DNA of 64,000 nt, taken from positions 1-64,000 of the forward strand of contig NZ_JADCKL010000004.1 of assembly GCF_014982975.1 (NCBI RefSeq). Direction: 5' to 3'. Of this stretch, positions 36,603 through 45,928 are shown one piece after another. Both the position numbers and the translations under genes were made by a program. The stretch's first letter is position 1. The number at the start of each line of letters is the position of its first letter. The stretch comes from Claveliimonas monacensis. GTDB lineage: Bacteria; Bacillota; Clostridia; Lachnospirales; Lachnospiraceae. The notes beneath the pieces were generated by a model. The model was not told the origin of the DNA, made no database searches, and saw nothing but the letters and a program-made list of their open reading frames with translations.

Positions 36603-36637
36603 GTTATCCACCTTCCCCTGAAAATATTTTTATTGCT

Positions 36638-37087
36638 TTACTGTTCATTGAACGCCGTAATATTGGCGTCATTCAGCACAAAATCATAATAGTTCAGATC
36701 TTCTCTCTCTGTCCACCCAATGGTGTTCCAGAAGGCATTTCCAATATCATTTTTTGTAAATGCAATGAGACAGACTTTGTTGATCTTCTCCGCCTTCAGT
36801 GCCTCCATGGCCTTCACCACCATGGCTTTCCCTATGCCGTGACGGCGGTAGGCCTCGTCCACACACACGTGATAGAGGCATCCCCGCCTGCCGTCGTGTC
36901 CGCACAGAATACTGCCCACGATCTTTCCGTCCTTTTCCGCCACCACGCTGGTGGTGGGATTTCTCATAAGGAAGCGTTCTACCCCTTCTCTGGAGTCATC
37001 AATGCTCCGGATGCCAAATCCCTTGATCTGCTTCCAGAGATGGTACACCTCCTCGTAATCGTCAATGGTCATCTCACGGATTGTCAT
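36638..37087 (-). CDS. GNAT acetyltransferase within the arginine cluster
   Basis: The 149-residue single GNAT domain protein has MTIREMTIDDYEEVYHLWKQ, VVAEKDGKIVGSILCG and the acetyl-CoA loop CVDEAYRRHGIGKAMV. It lies 12 bases after argC and about 35 before argJ on the same strand. Position suggests a role in N-acetylglutamate supply or another acetylation step, but the sequence does not prove ArgA activity and ArgJ may already provide it. Confidence 0.85.
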   Translation of the reverse strand: MTIREMTIDDYEEVYHLWKQIKGFGIRSIDDSREGVERFLMRNPTTSVVAEKDGKIVGSILCGHDGRRGCLYHVCVDEAYRRHGIGKAMVVKAMEALKAEKINKVCLIAFTKNDIGNAFWNTIGWTEREDLNYYDFVLNDANITAFNEQ

Positions 37088-37099
37088 ATCTATTCACCT

Positions 37100-38140
37100 C
37101 TACGGGAACATGGGCACAAGATCCAGCCCCTCATCCTCCGGCAGTCCGAAGGCAAGGTTCATGTTCTGCACCGCCTGTCCGGCCGCTCCTTTCACAAGAT
37201 TGTCAATGGCTCCCATCATAATGATGCGGCCGGTCCTCTCATCGATCTTAAAGCCGATATCCACGTAATTGCTGCCCTCCACCCACTTAGTCTCGGGGTA
37301 GACGCCCTCATCGAGGAGGCGGATGAATTTCTCATCTTTATAATATTTCTCGTACACGGCCTTCACATCCGCATAGGTCACATTCTTTATCAGCTTTGCG
37401 TACTCTGTGGCAAGGATCCCTCGGTTCATGGGCACGAGATGGGGCGTAAAATTCAGCACCACCTGGTGTCCGCAGGCATATCCCAGCTGCTCCTCTATCT
37501 CCGGGGTGTGCCTGTGGGAGGCCACGCCGTAAGCCTTCATATTTTCATTGACCTCGCAGAAGAGGTTCGGCACCTTGGCTCCTCTGCCGGCGCCGGATGT
37601 ACCGGACTTGGCGTCAATGATCAGTGTGTCCATGTCAATGAGTCCTTCTTTTGCAAGAGGATAGGCTGTCAGGATGGAACAAGTGGTATAGCATCCCGGG
37701 TTGGCGATCAGCCGGGCATTCTTCACATCCTCCCTGTTGATCTCGCACAGCCCGTAGACTGCCTCTTTTATAAATTCCGGGCTCTTATGCTCTATGCCGT
37801 ACCACTTCTCATAGGTAGCCACGTCCTTGATGCGGAAATCCGCGCTCAGGTCGATGATCTTCACCTTGCTTAAGATATCCTCATTTACAAGGGAAGCGCA
37901 CAGGCCCTGTGGAGTTGCCGTGAATATCACGTCCGCCGCTGCGGCCAGCTCATCCATATTGTCATCCATGCAGACTGCATCCACGATCTGGAACATATTC
38001 TGGTACACACTTGCGTACTTCTTATCTATATAGCTTCTGGAGCCGTACCACACGATCTCGGCATCCTTATGCCCCATCAGAATGCGGACCAGCTCTGCCC
38101 CCGCGTATCCGGTGGAACCGATAATTCCTGCTTTTATCAT
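37100..38140 (-). CDS. argC: N-acetyl-gamma-glutamyl-phosphate reductase
   Basis: The protein has 346 residues from ATG 38140, eleven bases after AGAAAGG; the frame upstream to 38356 lacks homology. It has an N-terminal Rossmann loop AGIIGSTGYAGAELVR, the catalytic cysteine in ANPGCYTT (about residue 147) and a C-terminal PHLVPMNRGILAT. NADPH-dependent reduction gives N-acetylglutamate semialdehyde. First gene of the minus-strand arginine operon; ArgR-type sites lie over its promoter. Confidence 0.95.
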   Translation of the reverse strand: MIKAGIIGSTGYAGAELVRILMGHKDAEIVWYGSRSYIDKKYASVYQNMFQIVDAVCMDDNMDELAAAADVIFTATPQGLCASLVNEDILSKVKIIDLSADFRIKDVATYEKWYGIEHKSPEFIKEAVYGLCEINREDVKNARLIANPGCYTTCSILTAYPLAKEGLIDMDTLIIDAKSGTSGAGRGAKVPNLFCEVNENMKAYGVASHRHTPEIEEQLGYACGHQVVLNFTPHLVPMNRGILATEYAKLIKNVTYADVKAVYEKYYKDEKFIRLLDEGVYPETKWVEGSNYVDIGFKIDERTGRIIMMGAIDNLVKGAAGQAVQNMNLAFGLPEDEGLDLVPMFP

Positions 38141-38252
38141 CTCACGCATATCCTTTCTTATTAAAATAGAATAACACTTGTTAAAGTTTATACCACTTTT
38201 CATTCCGTGTAAAGTAGATTGCCGGAACTTTTTACCTGTCACATTTCGGTAC

Positions 38253-38287
38253 TGCATGATTATACATCTCTTATGAATATTATGCAA
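38253..38287 (-). promoter_or_regulatory. argC operon promoter with overlapping ARG boxes
   Basis: On the minus strand TTGCAT (38282-38287) and TATAAT (38259-38264) are exactly 17 bases apart. TGCATGATTATACA (38253-38266) fits the TGNAT-N4-ATNCA arginine box and covers the -10. TGAATATTATGCA (38274-38286) is a second box one base shorter that covers the -35. ArgR/AhrC binding here would block RNA polymerase when arginine is high. Confidence 0.6.
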
Positions 38288-38423
38288 GTTTTTTCTCCAT
38301 CCATTTCTATTTTTCTTCGTGCGCCCTTCCTCTGCGCCCCATATATCCGCCTTCATTTCCCTTCTGTTTTCCCCTATTTTTATGCGGTTTTTCTCCGCAT
38401 TTCAGAATTGCCCGGAAGGACTT

Positions 38424-38480
38424 TGTATAATATACACTAAAATCAGTTTTTTTGACATTATGCTTGCATAATTATAAAAT
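38424..38480 (+). promoter_or_regulatory. argG promoter with ARG-box-like sites
   Basis: TTGACA (38452-38457) and TAAAAT (38475-38480) are 17 bases apart. TGCATAATTATAAA (38465-38478) overlaps the -10 and matches the arginine box with one mismatch in the right arm. TGTATAATATACA (38424-38436) is a second, 13-base palindromic box upstream. The pattern mirrors the divergent argC promoter. Confidence 0.55.
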
Positions 38481-38516
38481 ATAGTGTATAGTAAACTTTG
38501 CGATCAAGATTGTTTT

Positions 38517-38537
38517 AAGTGCCGCCCGGGGCGGCGC
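38517..38537 (+). other. GC-rich hairpin in the argG leader
   Basis: GCCGCCC-G-GGGCGGC at 38521-38535 forms a very stable stem in the otherwise AT-rich 5' untranslated region, about 25 bases before the argG RBS. It could protect the mRNA 5' end or affect transcription; no T-run follows. Confidence 0.4.
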
Positions 38538-38573
38538 AGAAAAAATGAAAATATAGTTCAGGAGGAAGATACA

Positions 38574-39806
38574 ATGAAAGAAAAAGTGGTACTTGCCTAT
38601 TCAGGCGGACTTGACACAACAGCCGTTATCCCGTGGCTGAAGGAGACATTCGGATACGACGTCATCTGCTGCTGCGTAAACTGCGGACAGGGAGAAGAGC
38701 TGGACGGTCTCGAGGAGAGGGCAAAAATGTCCGGCGCTTCCAAATTATATATAGAAGATATCGTGGATGATTTCTGCGACAATTACATCGTTCCCTGCGT
38801 GCAGGCTCACGCAGTATATGAGAACAAATACCTGATCGGTACAGCTATGGCCCGCCCGGCCATCACAAAGCGTCTCGTTGAGATCGCAAGGAAAGAGGGA
38901 GCTGTCGCAATCTGCCACGGCGCAACAGGTAAAGGCAATGACCAGATCCGCTTTGAGCTTGCCATCAAAGCGCTGGCTCCGGATATCAAGATCATCGCTC
39001 CATGGCGTATGACAGACCTGTGGACCATGCAGTCCAGGGAAGACGAGATCGAGTACTGCCGCCAGCACGGCATTGATCTTCCTTTTGATGCAAAGCACAG
39101 CTACAGCCGTGACCGCAACCTGTGGCACATCAGCCACGAGGGTCTGGAGCTGGAGGATCCAGCCAATGAGCCCAACTATGACGATCTTCTGGTCCTCACC
39201 GTGACTCCCGAGCAGGCACCGGACGAGCCGGAGTATGTAACCATGACATTCGAAAAAGGTATTCCCAAGAGCATCAACGGCGTGGAGATGAAGGTCTCCG
39301 ACATCATCCGCAAGCTGAACGAGCTGGGCGGCAAGCACGGTATCGGCATCATTGACATCGTAGAGAACCGTGTCGTAGGCATGAAATCCAGGGGCGTCTA
39401 TGAGACTCCTGGCGGAACCATCCTCTACGAGGCTCACCAGCAGCTGGAAGAGCTGGTTCTGGACCGCGCCACATCTGAGGTGAAAAAGGAGATGGCCGAC
39501 AAGCTTTCCCAGGTTGTGTACGAGGGCAAATGGTTCACACCTCTGCGGGAGGCCATCCAGGCATTTGTGGAGAGCACTCAGGAGTATGTGACCGGCGAAG
39601 TGAAATTCAAGCTCTACAAGGGCAATATCATCAAGGCCGGCACCACCTCTCCCTACTCACTGTACAGCGAGTCACTGGCAAGCTTCACAACAGGCGACAT
39701 GTATGACCACCATGACGCCGACGGCTTCATCACCCTGTTCGGACTGCCACTGAAGGTCCGCGCTATGAAGATGCAGGAGATGAAAAAAGAGAACGAGAGC
39801 AAATAG
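38574..39806 (+). CDS. argG: Argininosuccinate synthase
   Basis: The protein has 410 residues from ATG 38574 preceded by AGGAGGAAG. VVLAYSGGLDTTAVIPWL is the PP-loop for ATP. HGATGKGNDQIRFE and the C-terminal EAHQQLEELVLDR agree with ArgG. It condenses citrulline and aspartate using ATP. It faces argC across a shared regulatory region of about 430 bases. argH is not adjacent; a REP-like hairpin follows the stop. Confidence 0.97.
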   Translation: MKEKVVLAYSGGLDTTAVIPWLKETFGYDVICCCVNCGQGEELDGLEERAKMSGASKLYIEDIVDDFCDNYIVPCVQAHAVYENKYLIGTAMARPAITKRLVEIARKEGAVAICHGATGKGNDQIRFELAIKALAPDIKIIAPWRMTDLWTMQSREDEIEYCRQHGIDLPFDAKHSYSRDRNLWHISHEGLELEDPANEPNYDDLLVLTVTPEQAPDEPEYVTMTFEKGIPKSINGVEMKVSDIIRKLNELGGKHGIGIIDIVENRVVGMKSRGVYETPGGTILYEAHQQLEELVLDRATSEVKKEMADKLSQVVYEGKWFTPLREAIQAFVESTQEYVTGEVKFKLYKGNIIKAGTTSPYSLYSESLASFTTGDMYDHHDADGFITLFGLPLKVRAMKMQEMKKENESK

Positions 39807-39819
39807 TAAAAGGTAAAAG

Positions 39820-39883
39820 GGGACGTAATACTCTTCAAAAGTATTACGTCCCAAATTCATTTAACTGGTGTGTAATTGTGTCA
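39820..39883 (-). repeat. REP-like palindromic repeat, copy 1
   Basis: GGGACGTAATACT (39820-39832) pairs with AGTATTACGTCCC (39840-39852), followed by the conserved flank AACTGGTGTGTAATTGTGTC (39863-39882). The flank is the exact reverse complement of the flank of copy 2, so copies 1 and 2 form a large inverted pair about 275 bases wide. The hairpin lies 14 bases after argG and probably also ends its transcript. Confidence 0.7.
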
Positions 39884-40028
39884 ATCCGAAATCAACTTAT
39901 TTCACAAATTACAGTCATATCATATTTTATCTGTCAAAAAAAGTAAAAGCTTTTCCTCATAATAGTGGAGAGGCTCTTGCTTTTCAATTCTCATAGCTGT
40001 AATGACCGACGAATTCGCCAAGCGCATG

Positions 40029-40093
40029 TGACACAATTACACACCAGTTGGTTCAAATCCGGACGTAACACTTTTGAAAGATATTACGTCCCC
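40029..40093 (+). repeat. REP-like palindromic repeat, copy 2
   Basis: The flank GACACAATTACACACCAGTT (40030-40049) leads to a hairpin GGACGTAACACT/ATATTACGTCC (40061-40092). The end of this repeat contains the stop codon of the APC permease gene on the minus strand. Between copies 1 and 2 there are about 145 bases without a gene. Confidence 0.7.
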
Positions 40094-41502
40094 ACTTTCT
40101 TGTTTTTCAACCCGGACCGTTTCCAGAGCCAAAGGCCTGACAGCACGACAAACAGCGCCCCGCCGATCAACTCAATTTCATAAATGATGTTCTCACTTGT
40201 AGTTCCCATCACTGGCAGCGCAGAGCACACGATAGCCACTCCACAGATCACCAGCTCTGAGTATCCGAGAAAACAGCCCCACTTTTTATTTCTTGTCATC
40301 TGGTAAAGTTCCGGCTTATCTTCTTTCTCTCTCTTGATCTTAATGTACGCTGCAAACAAGAGCACGTACGGGAACAGGGAGGTCAGTGCTGTCATAGTGA
40401 CAAGCACATTGTAGATCGTCTCCACCGCTGAGAAAAGGTTGACCCCTGCCAGGAGTACTGTGATCAGGACAGCCTGGAACAAAATAGCCTTCTCCGGCAC
40501 ATCATACTGGTTCTTCTTCATGAATTTCTCTGAGAAAATCCCCGGTTCTGAATATCCGAACAGCATTTTCACCGGCTGCACAATATACAGAACCAGCGCG
40601 CCCAGAACAGACAGAGCAATGCCAAGTGCCAGGATCTGCACAAGGATCTCCGGAACTCCGAGAAGTTCGCTGGCCTTTGTCAGGGCATCCAACGTACCTG
40701 TGTAGGCAAAGATTTCTGAGGTAGGCAGCAGCATAGTCATGCAGACAGCACCCACCACGTAGAGAACACAGATCAACCCTGCCGCGATCATAATGGCCCG
40801 CGGATAATCCTTCTGGGGATTTTTCATATCAGACACAAAATTGGCCGTAAATTCCGCCCCTGTGTAAGCAAAAGTGATTCCGGAAATAGCCACAAGAGAA
40901 TTCATGTTCATCTTGGGCGTCATTGTGGCCACTGTGTACTCAGAAGCGCTGGGAGCCACCTTCAGGACCACTATGGCCAGGATGGCCATGCCGATCAGGA
41001 ATATAGTCGGTATTACAGAGCCGAATGCACCCACGCTGGTGAAATATTTTCCAAGCTTCATACCCCTCATACTGACAAAGGAGAGCCCCCAGATCACCAC
41101 CAGAGACATGATCAGCACAAAGGTTTTGTTGTCCGCCAGCTCCGGCCTCCCGATCATATAACTGACATTGATGGCAAGGAAGGTCAGGAAGGACGCATAC
41201 CAGAATATCAGCGCTGTCCAGTGCATCCAGGATACTAAAAATCCGTACTTTGTCCCAAATGCGATCTTCACCCAGTCATTCAGCCCGCCGTCTGTAGGGT
41301 AGGCCGAGGCCAGCTCTGCGCACATCAGCGCCTGAGGGATAAAGAAGATCAGCATGAAAATAACCCACATAGGGATTGCTCCCAACCCCAGACCAAAGCT
41401 GTCTGAGGTTGATTTTGCAATCCATCTGATCCCGTAGAGTGCGGAGACATTCATCAACACAAGTTCTTTAAAACTAATTTTTTTATACTTGATGGTCCTC
41501 AC
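40084..41502 (-). CDS. APC-family amino acid permease
   Basis: The 472-residue protein has about 12 transmembrane helices. The APC start is FKELVLMNVSALYGIRWIA, and the substrate-helix region GITFAYTGAEFTANFVSDMK-NPQKDYPRA is conserved. Closest resemblance is to the glutamate/GABA antiporter and related amino-acid permeases. The last residues (KKVGT) and the stop codon fall inside a REP-like repeat, so the natural C-terminus may have been altered. It is last in an operon with an S15-type hydrolase and an MFS transporter, pointing to uptake and use of peptides or modified amino acids. Confidence 0.9.
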   Translation of the reverse strand: MRTIKYKKISFKELVLMNVSALYGIRWIAKSTSDSFGLGLGAIPMWVIFMLIFFIPQALMCAELASAYPTDGGLNDWVKIAFGTKYGFLVSWMHWTALIFWYASFLTFLAINVSYMIGRPELADNKTFVLIMSLVVIWGLSFVSMRGMKLGKYFTSVGAFGSVIPTIFLIGMAILAIVVLKVAPSASEYTVATMTPKMNMNSLVAISGITFAYTGAEFTANFVSDMKNPQKDYPRAIMIAAGLICVLYVVGAVCMTMLLPTSEIFAYTGTLDALTKASELLGVPEILVQILALGIALSVLGALVLYIVQPVKMLFGYSEPGIFSEKFMKKNQYDVPEKAILFQAVLITVLLAGVNLFSAVETIYNVLVTMTALTSLFPYVLLFAAYIKIKREKEDKPELYQMTRNKKWGCFLGYSELVICGVAIVCSALPVMGTTSENIIYEIELIGGALFVVLSGLWLWKRSGLKNKKVGT

Positions 41503-41525
41503 CCCTTTCGGTCCAATCTCCTAAA

Positions 41526-43574
41526 TCAGAGACCATTTCTCTTTACTTTATAGTCGTAATCTCTGTGGAACACATGCTCCCCGTTGATGGAGGCATCCAT
41601 ATAGCCGGTGATATAAAAGTTTTCCAGGTCTGATGTCTGAGTCACCACGATATCGCAGTCTGTAAGCCAGCCTTCCCGGCCGTTCTTCATTTTCTGATAG
41701 ATCGTGTACTTTGCTGACAGAGGATCCTTGTTGCTCATGGTCAGTTCTCTCTTCAGATTGTGCTCCACAACCGTTCCGATATCGTCAAAGCGGTACACGC
41801 CCTCGCCGAACACGCCTCCCACACCATCTGTGATAGAGGTCCATGTATCTGTGATCAGATCGTATGTGATCTGTCTGTCCACATGCCCCGGTGAAAGTGT
41901 AGTCATCGGTGTGAGCGGTGCACATCTTGCCTCCATATCCGGTCCCTTTGCGTCCTTCCCCTTAAACAAAGGCAGGGCAAATTTTGCAGTGGACAGATCC
42001 AGCCTCAGTGTAGCCAGCTCCGGCGACGGCCAGATCATAGGCCAGAAGGAATTGGCTATCGCAAGTCTGATCCTGTGTCCGGCAGGGAAGTTGTGTCCGC
42101 ACACGTCCAGCTGTACCTTTGCCTTGTACTTCTTTCCAGTCTCCAGATAAACCACCTTCTCGTGCCCCTCCAGATGGGTCAGGTTCATCAGTCCGTAGGA
42201 CACTCTTGTGGCTGCTCCGTCAGGATGAATGTCACAGAGTTCCGCATAGAGGAACGCATTTGGCTTGTCGCTGGTAAATTCCACCTCAAATTCAGGATAT
42301 CCCAGGATCTCCATCTCCTCTTCCAAAATATCAGAGTCAAACACCATAGCCATGCCATCGTCTACCCGCATATCCGCCGGGCTCTCTCCCGGAACGCCAG
42401 CCCCCATCCACTCGTTGGCCAGAAGGCCATGGTTGGGCAGCGTGCACAGGTCTACCATTTCTGCTTTCTTGTTCTCTTCCTCCTGGAGATGTCCGTAAGT
42501 CATGGATAGCGTCTTCATCTCCACGTCATCTGAGGGCCACTGATCCAGGGCCACCCAGCGGCCGTCACTGACAGGATGCACGGTCTCCGGCTTCATGCTG
42601 TCCTCAAGCCAAACCTGTACCATAGGGCAGTCCAGCGTATCATTATCAATTCCTTTGAGCCATTTATCCCACCATTTTGTCGCTTCTCCCAGGAAATCCA
42701 TGGCTGGCTGGGGTGCGCCGTCGTGGGCAAACACATGTGCCCAGGGCCCGATCAAAGCCTTTCTTGGAACGCTCAGCCCCTCCATCAGGGTAAGCACACT
42801 GTTGGTGTAGGAGTCAGCCCAGCCGTCCAGTGCAAAGACCGGTACCTTGATATCATCGTAGTTCACGCTTACTGAGCCATGCTTCCAGTAATTGTCCCTT
42901 GTCTGATGCTCCAGCCAGTTTGCCGGCCACAGAGGCATCTCCTCCAGGCGGCGGATAGACTCCTCCTTCCATGTGTCTGGTTTGATCTCTGAGTCAACGG
43001 CACGGCACATATAGGCCAACATAATATTTCCCCACCAGAAATTGTCATTCAGAAGGCAGCCGCCTTTATAATGGATGTCCTGCGTGTATCTGTCGTCCAC
43101 AAATCCCACGCATATAATGGCCTTTAGCCCTTTAGGCTGCCTTGCAGCCACCTGCAGGGAATTAAAACCGCTCCAGGATTTTCCCATCATACCCACATTG
43201 CCGTCACACCAGGGCTGTCTCGCAATCCACTCGATACACTCCACTGCATCATCCTGTTCCTGTTTCAGGTACTCGTCATAGAAGCACTGGTCAGACTCTC
43301 CTGCTCCCCGCATATCTACGCGGACTACATTGTACCCCATACCAGCGAAAAATCCGTACATGGGCTCATCCCGCCCTCTCATGCCGTCCCGCTTACGGTA
43401 GGGCTGCGTCTCGAATACAGTCGGGACCGGCTTGTCCGTTTTCGGATGCCAGATACGGGCAGAGAGCCTGCACCCGTCCGACATGGTGATCCATTCGTTC
43501 TCGATCACATCCCACTCATATGGGAATTCCTCTCTCCCCATTACCCGCTTTGCTTTTGGTTCTACTTTAGCCAT
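41526..43574 (-). CDS. CocE/NonD-type alpha/beta hydrolase (X-Pro dipeptidyl peptidase family S15)
   Basis: The 682-residue protein has an N-terminal alpha/beta-hydrolase domain with the nucleophile in GMMGKSWSGFNS (Ser133), VRVDMRGAGESDQ and the later LDGWADSYTNS / IGPWAHVFAHDGA blocks supplying Asp and His. A C-terminal jelly-roll X-Pro peptidase domain (about 400-670) follows. Family members hydrolyse acyl esters, X-Pro dipeptides or glutaryl amides. No signal peptide is seen, so the substrate is internalised, probably by the adjacent transporters. Substrate is not assigned. Confidence 0.9.
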   Translation of the reverse strand: MAKVEPKAKRVMGREEFPYEWDVIENEWITMSDGCRLSARIWHPKTDKPVPTVFETQPYRKRDGMRGRDEPMYGFFAGMGYNVVRVDMRGAGESDQCFYDEYLKQEQDDAVECIEWIARQPWCDGNVGMMGKSWSGFNSLQVAARQPKGLKAIICVGFVDDRYTQDIHYKGGCLLNDNFWWGNIMLAYMCRAVDSEIKPDTWKEESIRRLEEMPLWPANWLEHQTRDNYWKHGSVSVNYDDIKVPVFALDGWADSYTNSVLTLMEGLSVPRKALIGPWAHVFAHDGAPQPAMDFLGEATKWWDKWLKGIDNDTLDCPMVQVWLEDSMKPETVHPVSDGRWVALDQWPSDDVEMKTLSMTYGHLQEEENKKAEMVDLCTLPNHGLLANEWMGAGVPGESPADMRVDDGMAMVFDSDILEEEMEILGYPEFEVEFTSDKPNAFLYAELCDIHPDGAATRVSYGLMNLTHLEGHEKVVYLETGKKYKAKVQLDVCGHNFPAGHRIRLAIANSFWPMIWPSPELATLRLDLSTAKFALPLFKGKDAKGPDMEARCAPLTPMTTLSPGHVDRQITYDLITDTWTSITDGVGGVFGEGVYRFDDIGTVVEHNLKRELTMSNKDPLSAKYTIYQKMKNGREGWLTDCDIVVTQTSDLENFYITGYMDASINGEHVFHRDYDYKVKRNGL

Positions 43575-43608
43575 ATTCTCAGACCTCCTTTTATAAAATA
43601 AATTTCAT

Positions 43609-44874
43609 TTATGACTCTGCGGTTTTCTTTTTAGCATATTTTTTGGTCCAGATGATTGCCACGATCAGCCCGATAATGCCCATTGCTATCATATACATGT
43701 GGTTCAGATGATATCCCTGATATCCCGGGTAGGTATCCAGCAGTTTCCCTGCAATAGTGTAACTCAGAACTTCCGGAAGATAGCCGAAGGTAGATGCCAT
43801 ACCAATGGCCACTCCCCCCAGTTCCACCGGGATGCCTGCTTCTGAGATAAAGGAAAAATACAGTCCAAAGTTGGAGAACATACCTGCATACACCAGCACA
43901 CACGCCACAACAACAAGGGTCATCCTGGAGTCAGAACTCATTCTTCCCGTCATATCCATGATGATCACTCCTGCCACCATGAGTATATATCCCACGATCA
44001 TGGTCTTGCTTTTTCCCACTTTGTCTCCTGCAAAACCGCCGATGGTGGCAGCAAAGGGACGGATATACTGGGACATGACTGTCAGTATGGCCGCGATCAC
44101 GGCTGTAACCCCGATTATATTGCTGGCATAGGGCGTAAAGTAGTAGGAAGACATATTAAATGTATAGCTGGTGTAGATCATGATGATGATCAGCCACATG
44201 ACAGGCATTTTCAAAACACTCAGGATCTGCTTGAGAGAAACCTGCTGTGAAGCTGTCTCTCCCACTGTATCTGGCTCTTTCAGGATAAAGATAAAAATAA
44301 TCCCTACGATCAGAGGAGCCAGCGAATAGAACCATATGATCGCATCAATCCCCATGTATGGCATGGCTCTTGCCTCAAACACGCCAAAAATAGCTGTCGC
44401 CACAGCCAGATGGGCTGCATTGAACACGCCTCTGCCCCCCTCAAAAATTCCATATGCCCTGCTCTGCTCCTCGTCCGTTGCCTGTATCCGGACAATCTTC
44501 ATAAGAGCAGGCCAGAACGTCAGAAGAGAGGTTACGCCCCACAGTCCGTAAATGGCTGCCAAAGCGTAGAAGTCGCTCACCACCAGATGCAGAAGTCCAC
44601 CAAAGCCGGTGGCGATCATGGAAAAGATCAACAGTTTTTTCGCCTTGATCTTGTCCGCCAGGACCCCGCCTATAACGTAGGAGAATACACCGAGAAGGCC
44701 GTATGCACTTCCCAGAAGTCCCATCTGTGTGTTCGTCAGATTATACATACTCTGATAGGTGTCATAATAATAAGAACGAAAATACGGGAGTCCGTAGATG
44801 ATCGAGCCGGCAAACGCCAGCAGAAGGATCGTTCCCAGATTTTTTTTGTAACCTTGTTTGGCCTCTTTAGCCAT
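43609..44874 (-). CDS. MFS transporter (anion/organic solute type)
   Basis: The protein has 421 residues from ATG 44874 (GGAGG eight bases upstream; ATG 44889 overlaps that RBS). Twelve helices are present. MFS motifs include GVLADKIKAKKLLIF between helices 2 and 3 and GGFAGDKVGKSKTMIVG in the second half. It is the first gene of the operon with the S15 hydrolase and APC permease, and divergent from an XRE regulator. It probably imports the compound processed by the hydrolase. Confidence 0.9.
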   Translation of the reverse strand: MAKEAKQGYKKNLGTILLLAFAGSIIYGLPYFRSYYYDTYQSMYNLTNTQMGLLGSAYGLLGVFSYVIGGVLADKIKAKKLLIFSMIATGFGGLLHLVVSDFYALAAIYGLWGVTSLLTFWPALMKIVRIQATDEEQSRAYGIFEGGRGVFNAAHLAVATAIFGVFEARAMPYMGIDAIIWFYSLAPLIVGIIFIFILKEPDTVGETASQQVSLKQILSVLKMPVMWLIIIMIYTSYTFNMSSYYFTPYASNIIGVTAVIAAILTVMSQYIRPFAATIGGFAGDKVGKSKTMIVGYILMVAGVIIMDMTGRMSSDSRMTLVVVACVLVYAGMFSNFGLYFSFISEAGIPVELGGVAIGMASTFGYLPEVLSYTIAGKLLDTYPGYQGYHLNHMYMIAMGIIGLIVAIIWTKKYAKKKTAES

Positions 44875-45235
44875 CCATACCGCCTCCATTCCATACTCTC
44901 ATTTTCATGTGCGCCGCGCTTTTCTTTGTAGAAATTATACCCGCATTGATAAGGGATTCACAAATTTCCCATTTTTCTTCTTACGATAATTTTTCTTCTC
45001 ATAATTCAATTAAAATGATACTTCTTCGTTTTTTTATTCCCATTTCTCAAATTTTTTATTTATTTTTTATCTTTTTCATAACTTTTTCTCAATATATGAT
45101 ATTGGGCAGTAATTTTTAGTTAAATTCCCGCTTTTCAAATTTATTTTCCCAAAAATAGGTGTCCAAATTGCTGTTTATATGGTAAAATCTGTATTAAAAT
45201 GTAATCTAAATCTAAACGCCGGGAGGGATGATCAC
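44875..45235. promoter_or_regulatory. Divergent intergenic region between MFS and XRE genes
   Basis: 361 bases, extremely pyrimidine-rich on the plus strand between about 44980 and 45100. On the minus strand TATAAT (44934-44939) with TTGTGA 18 bases upstream is a candidate promoter for the MFS-hydrolase-permease operon. I find no convincing promoter for the XRE gene. Confidence 0.4.
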
Positions 45236-45928
45236 ATGAATTCAGGTTCCTTTTACGTGACTTTGGGCCAGAAACTCCGGGCCAGACGCCGGTCAAAGCA
45301 TCTGACTTTAAGCGATCTGGCCGAAAAATTGAACAAAAGTGCAGCCACTATATCTAAATACGAAAAAGGTGAGATCTTTATCAGTATTGACACACTGGTG
45401 GATATCTGCAGAATTCTCAATATTGAAGTCTCCTCGCTTCTTCCTGACACCTGCATGACAGAAGACCCAAACGATGTAACAAGATACCAGAAATATTTTT
45501 CAGAATGTCTCTATCTCTACTGGTTTAATGGGGAAAAAAATAAACTGCAGAAAGCAGTTCTCATCAATCAGAAAATGTCTTTTAAAACTACCATGTATTA
45601 TGATGTAGCTGATACAGCCAACTACTATGAGGCCAACTATGTATACGAGGGGAAGGTCTCCTACACAGACTCCTGCATTGATTTTATCCTGAGCTGTACA
45701 GAGCCTCCCTTTGACACGCTCACGCTCCGGCTGTCTTCCTTAAACCGCAACAATTCCTACAAAGTGGGCCTTCTGTCAACGATCAGCTATTTCTATCAGA
45801 ATATTGCCATGAAAGTTATTGTCTCGGAGACTCCGCTGCCAGAAGATGAGCAGCTGGTCTCCTCTCTCCGCCTGACTACAGAAGAATTGAAAAATATCAA
45901 GCGCACCAATTTTTTCTATGCACAGTAA
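45236..45928 (+). CDS. XRE-family regulator with C-terminal sensor domain
   Basis: The protein has 230 residues from ATG 45236 (GGGAGGG nine bases upstream). Residues 8-65 are a Cro/C1 helix-turn-helix (LRARRRSKHLTLSDLAEKLN, AATISKYEKGEIFISIDTL). The remaining 165 residues form a beta-rich domain, probably for ligand binding (YYEANYVYEGKVSYTDSCID, TLRLSSLNRNNSYKVGLLS). It is divergent from the MFS-led operon and likely controls it. The 3' end overlaps the convergent ribokinase remnant by 32 bases. Confidence 0.85.
   Translation: MNSGSFYVTLGQKLRARRRSKHLTLSDLAEKLNKSAATISKYEKGEIFISIDTLVDICRILNIEVSSLLPDTCMTEDPNDVTRYQKYFSECLYLYWFNGEKNKLQKAVLINQKMSFKTTMYYDVADTANYYEANYVYEGKVSYTDSCIDFILSCTEPPFDTLTLRLSSLNRNNSYKVGLLSTISYFYQNIAMKVIVSETPLPEDEQLVSSLRLTTEELKNIKRTNFFYAQ

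Noticed and set aside
35415-37873. Long plus-strand frames opposite argJ, GNAT and argC
   Set aside because: Codon-structure shadows of the GC-richer arginine genes; the encoded proteins are His/Cys/Leu-rich and match no family.
40029-40060. GGTTCAAATCC looks like the T-loop of a tRNA
   Set aside because: No acceptor, D or anticodon stem can be drawn around it, and the same flank recurs as part of the REP-like repeat family.
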